Notes: a model not told the origin generated them from the letters alone. A DNA stretch of 64,000 nucleotides from Pelecanus crispus (GCF_030463565.1 NC_134675.1:18807862-18871861), one strand, 5' to 3'. Counted from the first letter of the stretch, positions 12,077 to 26,746 are shown. Program-made: numbers and translations.

Positions 12077-15000
12077 ATAAATTAAGATGAAAAAAGGAAA
12101 TAATAGATCACTTAAATTTTTTTGATACCATCCTTTTTTTTTTTTCCTAGATTTTAAGGAAATAATAAAGAATATGTCTTTTATTAAAACTATACAGCTC
12201 TCATTTTTTTCTTTTCAATTATAAGGAAACAAAAAGGGAAAATAATGGCAATTTTTCCGCTTTATATATTATCATTTGGTTCTTCTCCACAGATCTAAAT
12301 AAATTCATGTATTTCATTGATTTTTCACACTACCTCACCTGTGAGCAAGGAATGTATTTAAGATTTCTTTGAAAAGGATTGGAAGGGGCTATAATGAAGG
12401 TATTGATGCTTCTGTAGCTATTCAGCCAATTGCTGAAAGGGCAGTAAAAGTAATCTTTTATGAGATGAGCAGTACAACATAAAAAAATTCTTCTTATTTT
12501 CCTTTTAAAATACAAAACACTTAGAGGAAATTTCATGTCAAAACAGGCCAAGAATGTATGCAGACTAACATTTCTTCAATATTCACATTTTGTACTCATC
12601 GTTAAGTGTGTTTGAATTAGGTTTTACTTACCGACTGACAGTATTTGTCTCTGGTAAGATCATGATCATGTCTTGTGGTAGTATTTTGCTGCCACATCAA
12701 GTATTGTGGCTTTGCTCCAGGATAAACTAAAGATTTATAGGGAAAACATCAGAAGAAGTAAATTAGCCATATTGAGAATGATAGGACATTTTTAGTATAG
12801 CTCTTCAACCGTAATGCATGTCTGATCTAAAGCATTTCCTGAACACTACAGCAAAACGTCTAAGGGGTAATGTATATCCACTGCCTAACACTGCGGTCGG
12901 TAGTGAGAGCTTTGAGTATGTTTCAGTCCCAGCAGTATTACTGCAGCTGTGCTGTTTGGTATGACACTGTTCATTGTGACATTGTGTACAGTACTTCAAA
13001 CTTAAATTCAAAGTTCAAATCTAGGAGGGTTATTTGTAAATATTTCTTAAACTCGGTAACATACATTTGTCTTCTGCAGTGTAACTAGTTTTTTTTTTTG
13101 TTTAGCATTTGTTTGACCACTGAATATTTAGTAAACTAGCCACTTGCACAAATCTATAAAACTAAATGCTTACAATACTGTTGAATAGCTTTCTGAAGAC
13201 AGTAAATTATAGTTTTACATTTGCGTTATATTAAGTAATATTTGATGGGATTTTTTTGTTTTGTTTCCTTAATTGAACTCTTTAACTACATTGTTAGTTT
13301 AGGCAGGAAGTGGAAAGCTTCTCCTTGATGGTAGCTGGCCTTTGAAACCGTAGCAGCATCTCTCTAGTTGGAATTTGGCCATGTTACAAGCATGTATTCC
13401 TACAGAGACAATTGGGATACTGAACAGTGATAATCTGTTATGTCTCTAAAAGTCAAAAATCTTAAGCTAGTTATGTTACAGAAATGAATGATTGTATAAT
13501 GAAAGAAAATGTGCTAATGTAAGTAGGTTTGAGAGACTTGAATTTGAGTGTATCAATGCTTTGCATCTACTTATTCCTTCACAGGAGAAGTTAGATGGAC
13601 TGAAAATTTGAAAGAAAACATTCACCTAGCCAGATAAAATATACAGTATTATGCTTTCCTTGTCATTTGTGTATGGAACATAAAGTGTCCTGATGCCAAG
13701 CTGTAGGAGATACTGCACTAGCTACATCTGGCTCCTTGGCAGGGCCTTCATTTATAGAGTTGGCAGTACTGTGCTTATTTGGCCTGTATGCTGCTATTAG
13801 AAATCTGTCTGGTCTTTTTGTATTTTATTTTGACTCTTAGGTTGTTTTATTGTACTGGCCAAATGAACAGGGTGGCAAGTCAGAGAGTTTAAAATATTTC
13901 TCTAACTTCCTGCCTGTTTGCACAGCTCTCTCATATGACCACTGTGCAGTTGCTGGAAAGTTTCTTAATTTTGAAAGAGCAAATCATCGTTCCATTATAA
14001 TTGAGGCAGCATCATTAGATTTTTGTGTGGTTTAGTCATCTGCTATGTATCACATATGGCTGTTCCTTTCAGACTCCTAAGTACAAAGAAAATGATATTT
14101 AGTGTGAAAAGCAATATTTACATACAAATAAATAAATTTATGCTGATTTGGAATAAATTTAAGATTGGACATGATGAGGAGGTGATGAGAAGTTTCAGTT
14201 GTTAGAAGAGGAAGTTTCTGGAACGAGAGCTATCTGATAAAATTTTCTGAAGTTGGTACTTTTGCATAAGCATAACTACCTGTCTGCAAAAGGGATTAAT
14301 AATAAGCCTTGGGCACCAGTGTCATTTTGTGTGGATTTCTAACATAGAAAGTGTAACAAGCAACTAAAACTCTTGCCCAGGTCATGAGAAACTCTGTATT
14401 TATGTGATACTATAAAAAAAAAGTGATAAATCAGAATTCAGGAAAAGCAATGGTTAATGTCTAGGAAAGAAATACTGTTTTATATGGAAGTAGTTCACTT
14501 AATCTTTCACTGTGAGGTTGCTTGTTCCTTCTTTTGGCTTGTCTGGTATTGACTGATAGGCCATGGGTCTGCTCATGTATTGGTCTTTCCGTATTTTAAA
14601 ATAAATATGGGTGTGTATGCTCTTGAATCGGGTTGAAAAATAGTAAAACTTCAAAAGTTACTTAATGGAAGAGTATAGATTCTGTTGTTTGAGGGGCTGG
14701 GTTTTTTGGGTGCTTTGTTGTTGTTGTTGTTGTTAGGTAAATTTAGGACAGTCCAAAACTTTTGTTAGTCCTTGTCACTCTTTAAAATACCCATATACAT
14801 TAACATCATAATCTTGAAATTATTAGTGTGGGTTTGTTCAAACGACCTCCTTTGACTAATATATAGAAAATCTTTCCAGTGAATGGGATTTTTTTTCAGG
14901 TGGTAAGATTTATTCTGTTACATTGAGTTCTTATTTTGCTCTTACAAATTGTATTGAATTTTTACTATATGATCAGGCAAGAAGCCCAGGATTAAAGTAT

Positions 15001-18000
15001 CAACAGAGGTCCTTTTTGCAAATGAAATACTTAGCACCGTCTGAAGTAAAGATGCTGAGTTTGGTAGCTATGCATGGCTGCCACTGAAGGCAAGAACAGG
15101 GAGCTGCTCTATCAGGAAGCTCAAGGTATAATCAGATACAGGCTATATAGCATAGCAGTTGTTTAGTGCAGCGTTTGGCAAAATTGCAGCACAAGCTTCT
15201 TTGGCAAGAGAAGGTATCCTGATAGTAGAATGACTATGAAGAATGTTTTCTTGCGCAAAATGTAGTAGTCTGTATTGAAATTTGTATGGAATGATAAGGC
15301 TTACTGCTTCACTTTTATGAAAAAGACTCTGAAAAATCTTTAGTACTCCTGGTTGTCCACCCCTTTTAAAACTGTGCTGTGTGCAGATTTTCCATTTACT
15401 TTTCCCCAAATGCTTTAAAGATGTTTCTAGAGAAGCAAACTGATATTTCAGTTCATCTGCCATAACTTGTGAGTGAGTAGTAAATGACAGCTTTCCATTT
15501 AATCTTGTTGTTTGGGACTATACACAAGACAGCAGGTGAAACCTTCTAGTGAGACTGTCTTCCATCAGCTTTCAGTCCCTTTGCAAACATCAGCTTAACA
15601 TGCCAGCTTAATTATACTATTGTATTTTGGTTTGACTTAAAGCTTACTCATATGGGAAGAAAAAAAAAAAAGTGTCAGGATCCGAGAAATTTACCAAAGC
15701 ATAGTTTGGGAGAGAAATAGACTTCACCTGGAGGCTGGCACTAACACTTGTTGGAAAAGCCATTGCAAAATCTAAAGAAATATATTGTCACTAGTAGTTT
15801 GAGGACAGTATAATGTTCTTTCTAATCTAAAGTTGTGACATAGATGAGAATCTCAATGAAACAAACATTTTGGATACTTTATCAAAATTTAGATAAAAAT
15901 AATTTTAATGTGAAATTTTTATTTTAAGCTGCCAAACTTTTCTTGTTCTTATAAAGCTTGCACTGCAGAAATTTTTGAGGCTTCAATTACTTAACTTCTA
16001 ACCTTAATTTAAAATCTGCTTAAAGTCAACAAGACTTTAGCGTGAAATCATGGAGGGAATTCAACTGTTTAAAGAGAAACAGATATTCAAATGCCATTGT
16101 GAACAGGGTCACAGTTTTGTAGATAATTATGCAAGCCAACAGATAGAAAAGAACAGCAAATAGTTCTTCTTCCTGATGTTTGCAACCAAAATGTGGGACT
16201 ATAGGGTGCATCAGATGGCATGTAAAATGGTTAGTCACTTGGACTTCATCTCAGGCTTTTCCAGAGCCAGTAGGACTAAGCTAACTGGTATTATTTATTA
16301 ATTGTGGTTGCTGCTTGTTAATACCACAACTTGCTTGAAGTTTCATTAGGCCAGTCTGTGGAAAGCAGTTTTCCCCCAAATGACAGATTTTTTGGAAATT
16401 TTATTTTACTTTGGTAAACTCATCACTGCTGCGTTACAAATTTAAGTCCATTTTGACTGATTAAGCTAGATGTTTTTCTTTACCTTCTTATTCTTAAAAC
16501 AAAAAAAGTAAATGTGAGATGAACAGAAGACAAAGTTCCTTTTTTAATTTATTTTTATGTTAACGTTTTGTAGAAATATACAGTCTTTGTTAGGGCACAC
16601 ATTTCCTTTAAGTTAAAAAGTACTGCGTATTTACTGAAATTGTAAATTGTCACATCACTGACCTGATACCTGTAGTAGCAAATCTGAAACCAATGTGTGT
16701 TGAGGAACTCAGCTAGCTTCTGAGTGCAGATACAGATACCATTTGGGTTTTTTTCCATTTCAGCTTTCTTTGAGCTCATCTAACTTAGAAGGAGCAAAAT
16801 TATTCTCTCAGACATTATACAAGTACAGTTACAGTGGTACCAGGCCAGCTCAGATCCAAAAGAATCATTGCACAGTATGGTGTTGAACACATTAAATTAC
16901 TTCCCCCCGCCCCCCCGTTCACTTGTATTCTGTGCAGAACAATTCATGTAGCAACGCTATGATCCTGGTTTTGGGAGGGCCAATATTTAATTTTTTTAAG
17001 TTAGTTTAAGTATGATATTTGTACCATATAAAATATTTGTAGTTTTAAATATTTGCTTGAGAGTTTAAATATTGCTTTGTTAAATCGGGATGCCTTGGTA
17101 CAAGTATGCAGGGGTTTTTTGTTTATTTTTCTGTGTTCAGTTCAGAATGAAGATAAAAGGCTTAGGGGAAGAACAGAACTTGAAGTTACCAGCCTGAAGT
17201 AAAACTAAGGATAATTATGATGGTAGGAGCTGCTATATTAGAGAGGGTAAATGACTGAAAAATTCAGTCATTCAGAACTAACTTCAGATGGTGATAGTTG
17301 CATGCAAGAGAAATCAAGATACATTTTTTCCTTTTAAATCTCTTATTACAACTGGAGTGTTTGTGGAACCCAAGTCTGAGGTATTTTCATCAGCAAAGCC
17401 TGCTAAAAGCAGTCTTTTGCCACCCACAGTGGTTTCTGTTTGTGTTGGTGCAACTGTTTCTGGGGCAAAGCAGTGAGCCAGATTGGTAATAAATTTGGGC
17501 TTAAAATAGCTGCTTACCATTGTCTGTTAAAAATAACCCTGCAGGAGGAGTTTTTATGGGATTTGCAGTCATGCTAATGTAGCTCAGTATAATCCTGTTA
17601 TCAGTATAGCTACACAGTCTTTTTTGATATTTCTGAAAGATCTGATTATTCACGTTGTAACATTGATATGTATGAAAAAATGTATGCTGTTAATATTTCA
17701 CAAAGGTAGTTGTGTCTTACAGATGTATCAAGCAGTTACTTGCATTTTTATTTAAGGAATTTTTTCATATAAATTAGTAATGACAACTATCACACACAGC
17801 TAAGTGTACTTTTTTCCCCCTTATGAGGAAAAAAGTGAGAGACCTTTTAAATATCATCAATATATTCTGTTCTTTGCTCTTTTTGTAAAGTGGTTCTCTG
17901 TTTTCTTTTTGGAAACTCATTCATGCCACTTATTTCTAGAAACTCTGATAAGCAAATGAAATTGTCGGTGGACCAAATGGTATAAATATGTCCTGTAATG

Positions 18001-19703
18001 TATCTGATTTGTGTCATTATGAAAGATACTTTATTGTCACTTTAAAAGTTGCCACTTTCATCTTTTTTAGCTCCTAATGTCTCTGTGAGTTAGTTTCAGA
18101 CAGTATTTCCCATCTTATGTTCCCTGTGAAAGCTTTGTACAAGTTTTCCATGAGAAGCTGGAGAGCAAGCAAGTTACGTGCAAAATTTGTTCCTCTCTCT
18201 GCATGGGAACCATTCTGAAAATCTAAATATTTTTCTCCCACTATAAGAAAGAACAGAAAGTAACCCTTACCAAAAGTATGTCTTGCTCAACACTACGTGC
18301 CATAATGCAGCAATGATAGCTCCCGCATCTCTGGTTTGACAAGGCTTCCAAGTCTTAACAGTAATAAAAAAAAAATCTGACAAAAACTATGAGTATCAAT
18401 TCCAGACACTAATCTTCCTCTTCCCCAATCTTTTTATCTTTCTAGTTTATGTGGGCAAGAAATGGTAGAACTAATAAATGCTGAATGCCCTGTTGGATGA
18501 TTTGATTGTGTAAGAGACTCCATTCTGAAATTGTTGGCAGTTAAACAGGGGAGAGTGTATAGTGGCTATAGTTTTCAGATAATTCTTGACTAAATTATTT
18601 CTGTAGTGAATTGTTTATGGTCATGTTCTTGATTTTTAACATTATCAGCCTAAACTAATAATTCTGTTCCAACCCTAATCTTGGAAAACTTGAAAGGGTG
18701 CTACTGGTAAATTGGATTAAAATTTCTCAAGAAATGAAGTGGTTGCAAGCACACCAAGTCAGTCATTAATTTCTGAGAACTTCAGTTGATATATCCAGGC
18801 TGTTCTCATGTATCCAGGCTGTTTTCATCCAGAGAGATAAAAAAGCTTGCAAAATCATTCTGTTGTTTTTTTTTTTTTTAAATATTCAGAAATAAATCTG
18901 TTGCTACTGTCTGTTGAAGATTTGGGATGGGGGACTGTCCTCTTTGAAGGGGTGAAGAGGAGGATTACTTGCAGAAAGAAGGACAGAGTACTGGGATGGT
19001 AGTTCTCCAACAATGATAAAGTCATGGACACAGAGGGTGTTTTGAAAGTGACTTTTTGATGCCCATTCAAGGCAGTCTTTCTCATCAATTTTTGTTGCAG
19101 GTCTGATCAGTTAGACTTTTGCCTGATCTTCTGCATGAGTGGTTGGTGGTTCTTCCTTTCTGTGTAATATGGAGCCTTTTCTCTGAAGACAAGGAAGAGG
19201 CTTCCTCACAGACTGAGAGAACTTGAGGCAGGTGATTTCATACCCTAGCTTGCAGAAGAGAAAGTGACAGGAGGATCTATGGTAGAGGGTGAGCTAAATG
19301 TTATGCACATGCTTCACAATATTTTTAAGAAAGTAAGAAAGAAAAGTAATCAATCTGGGAGCTGGTGACACAGGGCTTGAGCAGAGAAAGGGATTGCAAG
19401 AGGAGCAAACCTTCATGGAGAAAATGTAAGTTCAACTTATTTGCCTCTTATTATACTTTAGCAGCAAGCAAATTCCAGGATGGATGAACACTTTATACTG
19501 TGTAGATTTTTCGAAAGCAAGTTAGAAAAGGAAAGGCCACCTTTTCCATTTTCCTGTCAGTAATCTCTCTCATCTTCCATCCTGTTTTTCCCTTCCCTCT
19601 ACCATATGTATCTGACAGGTGTCTTCAGGTAACCACTAATTGCCTCTTCAATAATCATGCCAATCTTTAAAATTTGCCAGGAAAGGCTGATTGTCTACTC
19701 ATG
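12077..19703. other. Long AT-rich intron, no genes recognised
   Basis: 7.6 kb of AT-rich unique sequence. Short open frames here are not conserved in any way I can recognise. A (GTT)n run of six units lies near 14718-14735 and a short C-rich run near 16905. Nothing else stands out. Confidence 0.5.
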
Positions 19704-20146
19704 TGTCCTGGTTTTGGCTGGGATAGAGTTAATTTTCTTCCTAGTAGCTGTCATAGTGCTGTGTATTGGATTTAGTATGAGAATAATGTTGATAATGCAC
19801 TGATGGTTTAGTTGTTGCTAAGTAGTGCTTACACTAGTCAAGGACAAATGGGGGGGGTTGGCTGAGGGGCAGCGATTGCTGCTTGGGGACTGGCTGGGTG
19901 TCTGTCAGCAGGTAGTGAGCGGTTGCATCACTTGTTTTTCCTGGGTTTTGTTCCTCTTTTTGTTGTTTTCCTTTTCACTACAATTTATTATTATTTTATT
20001 TTATGTCAATTATTAAACTGTTCTTATCTCAACCCACGAGTTTTCTTACTTTTGCCCTTCCGATTCTCTCCCCCATCCCACCGGGGGGGGAGGGTGAGAG
20101 AGCAGCTGTGTGGTGCTTGGTTGCTAGCTGGGGTTAAACCACGACA
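19704..20146 (+). mobile_element. Solo LTR, family 1, 443 bp
   Basis: It begins TGTCCTGGTTTTGGCTGGGA and ends GGGGTTAAACCACGACA. A perfect 5-bp target duplication, TCATG, flanks it at 19699-19703 and 20147-20151. No internal region is present. It is the best delimited copy of this LTR family in the window. Confidence 0.93.
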
Positions 20147-23100
20147 TCATGTTTTGTGTGTATTTAGTATAGAAGAACAACTGTATTTTGCTATAAGATT
20201 TCCTAATGCAGCTGCAGAATCCCTATATTGCTCTTAGGTAATTGAAGCAAGGGCATCCAGATCATTGCTGCCCACTAGATGCAAGTCTGCTGATAGCCCA
20301 GGGTAGTTAGTAGAGACTAATGCACACTGCAGAATTTGCTGGCTGTGCTGAAGGTGTAATACAGTAAAGCTACTATAGTTATATTTAGTTTGGAGAAGTA
20401 ACAGTTTCAGTTTTCAGAAAAAAATAAGTTTCTCCTAACTTTATATTTTGGATGTATTATTGCCTAGAGAACAACACTTAGAAAACAGGAATTTCTGAAA
20501 TTTGGAGAAAGATGAGTTTATGAGATGAAGGAACAGGAACAATTCACAATTTTTGCCAAAACAGGATTCATATTTTAACTGCTTTGTCTTCATAGTATGA
20601 TCTTATTTTCAAATTGTAAAATGCTGATCATGTGTTTAAAATAAAAATTGCCACATCAGCAATTGGCTCAAATGCTGCCTTTCAAATAAATCTGCTTTAT
20701 ATAATCTTTGAAATAGCTGGTTTTTTAGTTTGTTTTTAAATCACTCCTTCACAGTTGAACTGTGCTGATTTTAAAAAGCCATTTAAAGAGTTTGTTTAAA
20801 GTGACTCTGCAGGAATTGTTTGGTCTTTCTTGGCATGTTCTGTACATATATTTTAGTTGTATAAAGTACATTGTTTTCATTTCTCACTTTATTATAGTAT
20901 TTAAGTGAGTGTGATGCTTCTGATTTTATTCTTTCAAATAATTGATAATCTTGCAAGCACACAGCTAAATTATGCTTTAAAGCAATGTAACATTCTCAGG
21001 AATGGAAGGGGGGTGGGTTCATAGCATGATCAGAGCGATCATGGTGGCATTTTGCCAGATCTCTGCTGGTCTGTAGATAGGTTGGTGATTGTAGCTAGCT
21101 GGTGGGTGTATTCCAGCTGCTTTAGTTGATGCCTAGCTACAGAAGTGAATGTTCCTGTAGGAAAGAATCTGACCTGCTGTTAACTGATACTGGCATAATC
21201 GCTGTGCCGTTCTTTAGTAAATGCCATTCTTTAAATGGCATTCTCCGTTGTAGAGAAGCAAGCTTTTTAGGGAGTGATAATTTCTCTTTCCTAGAACAAT
21301 TGATATATTTAGAAAAATAGGCAAGAGCTTGGGCACATAATCCTTTTATCAAGTGTAAGGAAAAAGCTGTGTTATACATTGGTTAGCATCAGCAACAGAA
21401 GTTCTCTCGTCTTTGTTTGGTGTATCAGACCAGACACATCTGTAGAAACTTGAGCTTTCCTCCGCACACTGCAGCTCAGCTGTTGATGTCATGCTTATTA
21501 ACACTTTTTTGTTAGTAGAAACCCATTTGTGGTAATTGCAGAACTTATGGTGTTATTTTAAATATACATTTCATGATCTAATTTAAGAGGTATTTTTGTT
21601 CTGTGGTGCATCACTTGAGGTGAAAACCTACGTCTGTATTTATGATCTACTCACAGATGTAAGCTAGAATGACTGTGGTACTTTCTTAGTATAAAAATAT
21701 GCTGAAAGTAACAGCTGTGGGTTTTTCTGAGATGAAATAATCATGGACTGAGTAGGATTCTTGCATTTGTAAGGTAATCTCATAAGGCTCTATATCTTGC
21801 ATAAAGCAAATGCGTTTACAGTATTCTTAAATCTCCTACATGTGAAGTAGTCTTAGATTCAAACTGTCTCGTTAAATCTGACATCAGTCAGGTTACATCA
21901 ATGGATGTAATATCAGAATTCCTGACTGTACATTTAAAATGGAAAGAAAAATGTGTATATTGTGGTAATGTCATTTAAAAGCCATTAGACTTAGCTTGAT
22001 CTAGGAGAGCACTTGATCTCAATTTCAGCATCTGTATATATAAACTAATCATCAGTTTGGTTTTTTTTTAATAGCCTATACATTTTTTATTATGTATAAT
22101 GAGGGAATATCTCTGCTAGATACCTTACTCTATGGCAAAAGGCAAAGAAATGAGTTGCAAGAGGATGCAATATAATTGTTTTTAGGTAAAGCAAATCTTG
22201 AGCTTAAAAGAAAGTGCAGAGGAGCATATTTCCCAGTGTCAGCTCTCTCTGAGCTTCTAAAATGTCTGATAGAATATGTTGAACTTTAGGTAACCATACA
22301 GTTGCATGAAAAATATGTCTTGAAACATCCTCATTTTCTCGTTATCTGTTTTAGTTGTTATTAATTTCAAATGTTTAATCATAACTGAATTTACTCATAG
22401 GCCTTGTTGAAATGACAACACTTGTTTAGTAAATCTCATTTCATGTATAGGTCACTCTTTTATGAGCAGTAAATTTTAAACCATTGCAGCTGTTGCACTT
22501 CATCTTCTTATAATATACTTTCAGATTAAATTTCACTTGCCATTTTATTCCTCTTCATGCAACTCTGTGGATTGCTGGTGTCTTCAGTGATCTAGTAGTT
22601 AGTACTTTTAGCAGACCTTGCTATTTTTCTGTCTTTGCCTTTTCTAGATTTTTTATAAGTCCAGACCTTTTTGAGTCCCCACTGGGAAATTTTGTTTGAA
22701 AAAATACCAAATTACACTGGTTTTCTGTTTATTAATTCACAAGAGTGGGGTTTTTTTATCCCTAAAAGACTTAATTACATTATTTTGGTGGGGATAAGGA
22801 GTGTGTTGTCATAAGCTTTTCAGGAATCAAGAAGGTAGGTTCATCCACGTATTTGTTAACACCTTCAAAGAGCTCTGAAAGATTTGTGAGATCTAACTTG
22901 GTTTTATAAAAAGTCTGTTTATGCTGCCATTATGCTGTATTCTGTCCAGCTGTCTGTTGCTTCTGATTTCTCCTCTTTTTGTTGCACAGAAATTGTAATT
23001 TTCTGCTTCATAGCTACTGGATTTTCCTTAGTTCCTTTCTGAAGAACTGTCAGGCACCTGTTCCTTTGACACCAGTGCTACTTTAGATGAAGGGTTATGC

Positions 23101-23395
23101 ACCACAGTTGGGCATTTTCATACTTCAGAAGTTTTGGGTCTCTCTCATCTGGTCACAGCAACATCTTATTTGGTTTATCAGTATGGCCTTCTGTGCTGAC
23201 ACTTAAGTTGGAGACAATTTCTCAAGTTTGCCCTTTGCTCAGAAAGGCTGTAGTGTTGCAGTCTTCTAGATCTTCCTTGGACACTGTTTAACTGTTCTGT
23301 GTGTTCTTTGAATAGCTAGTTGTTTAAATGTATATCAATTAAATGTTTGTTCTTCTTATGATAATGAGGTCTTCCCCTTGGGTAAGAACATAAGA
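20147..23395. other. AT-rich intron, nothing recognised
   Basis: 3.2 kb of AT-rich unique intron sequence without recognisable exon or repeat. Confidence 0.5.
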
Positions 23396-23540
23396 ACAGC
23401 CATGGTGAGTCAGGCCAAAAGTTCATCTACCTAGTCCAGTACCCTTTCTTGACAGAGGACATTAGTAGGTGTTCTTAGAAAATAAGATTGAGGAAAGAAG
23501 GTAGCGATGTGATGCTTCCCCACAATACATTCCCAGCATC
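23396..23540. repeat. Old interspersed repeat, unclassified
   Basis: The stretch beginning AAGAACATAAGAACAGCCAT, followed by GTCAGGCCAAAAGTTCATCT, resembles a diverged interspersed repeat seen in sauropsid genomes. I recognise the phrase but cannot name the family with confidence. Confidence 0.4.
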
Positions 23541-23602
23541 CTTTCTTCTTAGGTTATTCAAAATACCTGTAAATACCACCTTGTAAAAAAATCAAACTTC
23601 AC

Positions 23603-23768
23603 GGAATCACAGAATTGTTGAGGTTGGAAGGGACCTCTGGAGGTCATCTTGTCCAAGGCCCCTGCTCAAGCAGGGTCACCTAGAGCAGGCTGCCCAGGAC
23701 CATGTCCAGATGACTTTTGTGTATCTCCACAAGTAGAGAGTCCACAACCTCTCTGGGGCAACCTGCAA
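23603..23768 (-). mobile_element. CR1 LINE 3'-end fragment, old
   Basis: It reads AATCACAGAATTGTTGAGGT, then GGAAGGGACCTCTGGAGGTC and on to CCACAACCTCTCTGGGGCAA, which is the antisense of the classic CR1 3' end. About 166 bp survive, so it is a strongly 5'-truncated copy. It is more diverged than the CR1s in the 27-58 kb region. Confidence 0.88.
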
Positions 23769-24271
23769 AGTAAATTAATTTTATAATGAGACGTTACTTA
23801 AGTTACAGAAGCTGCAGACTACCTATTTTTTGAACGGACTTCCCAAGACTCCAATGTGATCAATAAGTCTTAAGAGAAAAAGGTGTGCAAATACGTTTTT
23901 CCAGAGTGTTAAAATAATGGATTACTTTAAATAGTTAAATAACTATTATTTTAAAGTTAAAATAATGGAATCCAAACAATAAACTGTAAGAAATATATAA
24001 GTGCTTCATCTGAACTTTTCATTTAATTCAGATCTAATTTATAATGTTGTAGTATAATTATAGATACAATGAGACATATAAATACTGTTACATGTTGAGC
24101 ATAATAAAATTGCTTAGGATTTGATGAGACACGTAATCTCAGTTCAAGACAAGTTGTACTACCCAGCAAAGCAACTCCTCATAAAACATTGCATTATACT
24201 TTATTTGATATGTTCTTATATGCTGCAATTAATATTTTTTTAACTGGGCAGTGTTCTTGAATCTTTTTCAG
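23769..24271. other. Intron end, nothing recognised
   Basis: AT-rich sequence up to the acceptor of exon H. Nothing was recognised. Confidence 0.55.
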
Positions 24272-24422
24272 GGTTCAGCTGATCCTTTAAAAAGTGCATT
24301 CCACCTGATGTACAATATGGTATTGAACTTGCTTTGAGTAGAGGAAATTAACCCTGAATACATGTTAGAAAAATCCTTCTATCAGTTCCAACATTACAGA
24401 GCTATTCCAGGAGTAGTAGAAA
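24272..24422 (+). pseudogene. MTREX: MTREX-derived exon H with in-frame TGA
   Basis: It follows TTTTTCAG and ends before GTAAGT at 24423. It reads GSADPLKSAFHLMYNMVLNL, then L and a TGA stop at 24335-24337 where MTREX has arginine (CGA to TGA, a CpG-type change), then VEEINPEYMLEKSFYQFQHY and on to PGVVE. This is the winged-helix region after the RecA domains. Confidence 0.88.
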
Positions 24423-26276
24423 GTAAGTATTACTGTATGTTGTACTCATGAGAGTCAGTATAAAAGATGCTGCAACTGTGAGATTGGGTAATTACACTTC
24501 ATTATGCTTATAAGGGTTTATACCTGTGCAGTTCTTGTCTTCCCTGTCAACAGTTGCCACTGCACCATTTGCTGTTATGTTATAGTTTCAGGAAGAGTAA
24601 TTTCCTCTTGTACTTAGGACCTATATTGATCTGCACTGTCAATGTATGAAGAGGGCTTTCCCCTCTGAGTCAGACAAGAATGGTTGTCACGCTGCTAAAC
24701 TGTAGGACAGGAAGAAGGAAAAACAATTTAAAAATTCTTGTGGCCTGCTAGAGGTGTAGAGATGAAAAGTCTTATTCCTTTTTGATACTCAGAACTTAGC
24801 TAAAAGAAATATAATTTTAATATTTCATTACAATCTCTAAAAATAACTAAGGCACACTGCATCCAGAGTAGTGTAGGAAAAAATGTTTAATTAAAATACA
24901 AAGCAAAATTCAGAGAGGATTGAGACATTATTTGCACCCCATTGAGTAACTAAATTTTGAGCCATGATCTTTTAAATAGTGTGTTTTCATGAGCCAAAGT
25001 CAGTTTCCAAAGATCTCAGCCAGTGTTTGAGAGTGAAGTCTCTTTCAAAATTTAACCCAGAAGAATCTTAAGAACATGAGAGATAACTACTTCCTTTGCC
25101 ACTGATGAATGAGCAGTTTATCTATTCATTTGATAATTGAATATCAAGAGAGACAGTGTGCGTGCGCATGCGCGTAACGTTGATAGATATGCAGGGGGGT
25201 TGGGGTGGTGGTGTTTGTTTCCCTTTTCAGAGTTTCTGTTAGCTTGCAGGTGCAGTATTTAAGACAGTAGTAGTCAAATATAGTATGTGTTTCCTGAGAA
25301 CCTCCCTGTTCCAATTGGCATGCCTAGATCTTCATTCTGGCATTCCAGCATTGCTATTTAAATAGAGAAATGGAGCTGGGGAACATTTTTTGTGTTTCTT
25401 GGTCATTTTTTGTTTAGGCACCGTATCGGGCATTAGAATTTTGTAATCACTTCAGCTGCAAATAAAAACACAAAGCAGAGAAATGGTTGTTCAGATCAAG
25501 GTGGAAATTATGCCATGAGTATGGATTGCTAGCTTTTTTCTTTAAAAAGTTGGCAGCTAAAAATAGGGAGCATTTCCCTGAGCTGTTTCTCAAGTCCTAG
25601 TGAAGTGGAATTTCTGAGTCATCCATATGCATTCAAGTAGCATGCAAGAGGGTGAGTTGGTAGAGAGGAAGGAGATCTATATAATGTGACCTTTGTTTAT
25701 GTTTACTAGTGGTATTACCAGTGTGAGAGAATGAAGTATGTTGCTTATAATAAAAACTGATTTCCCTAAATAAGGTGTAAAAATGTTAGAGGAAGAAAAG
25801 ATTTCAAACTAATTAAATCAGAGCCTAAAACAGGTTAAGAACAACATCATCTAACAACTTCCCTCTTGTTGGAAGACATCTTGTTAGAAGATGTCTTTGA
25901 CCAATCTTATTTTCATAGGAGGAGGTAGAAGAATGCCAGTAGGCAGTGAATACCCTCCTACAAATCATTGCAAGTCTGTGGGACTTTTGTGCAAACTTAA
26001 ATCAGTGATTCCCGGACAATTGGGGGTCCAGCCTTCTCCATTTTCTCAAGTTTGTTTATATTTTTTTTAATTTAGTATTAATATTTAATTTCCTATAAAT
26101 AAAATGTAACGGACACATTTATAGATTTTTAGCTTTCCAGAGAATGGATTATTGTACAGAGAAAATGAATGCCAAAAATGGTGACAAAATAGTAGTTATG
26201 TAAATCTGAAAGTGAAACATTGATTTCTAAATCTGTGAAGTTATTAATTTCCATGAGATTTTACTTTTTATTATAG
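24423..26276. other. Intron sequence, nothing recognised
   Basis: 1.85 kb of AT-rich intron. A short purine-pyrimidine alternating stretch (GTGTGCGTGCGCATGCGCG) lies at 25157-25175. No exon or repeat was recognised. Confidence 0.55.
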
Positions 26277-26440
26277 AGGTGAATAAATAGGAGTGACAGT
26301 ACAACAAAATAGCCATTTCCAATGAAGAAAATGAGGTCATATACTATAGAATCCAACAGCAGCTGGGTAAAGAGATTGAAAAATATGTTCACAAACCAAA
26401 GTATTGCTTGCCCTTTCTACAGCCAGGAAGACTGGTAAAG
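26277..26440 (+). pseudogene. MTREX: MTREX-derived exon I with TAG and TGA
   Basis: It follows TTATAG and ends before GTAATT at 26441. The frame gives VNK, stop, E, stop, QYNKIAISNEENEVIYYRIQ and on to KPKYCLPFLQPGRLVK. The stops are TAG at 26288-26290 and TGA at 26294-26296. Three codons (Ala-Lys-Leu in the family) are missing between QQL and GKEIE, an in-frame 9-bp loss. Confidence 0.88.
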
Positions 26441-26746
26441 GTAATTTGATTTTTTTGTTTTGTTTTGTTTTTATTTCAAATCTCTTCCTACCCATGAAAT
26501 TTGCAGGGTTCATTTGTCTTTGCCAGTTTACCATCTTGAAAAATTACATGCATCTGCACTAAGCAACAATTTTGTCTTTTATTATGTCTCTTTCTTAAAC
26601 ATTCAACAATGAATTAAAATAAATATTGTTTTCAGGGTGAATAATAGTCCATGACTGCTGTTGTAAATAACAGAAATACAAAAAGATATGCTTGCTAGGA
26701 TGTGATTATACATGGGTTATGTTATAACATCTTGTAATATTTTCAG
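26441..26746. other. Intron sequence, nothing recognised
   Basis: Short AT-rich intron without recognised elements. Confidence 0.6.

Noticed and set aside
25157..25175. Z-DNA-like alternating stretch
   Set aside because: Under 20 bp, isolated in an intron, and without context to suggest a role.
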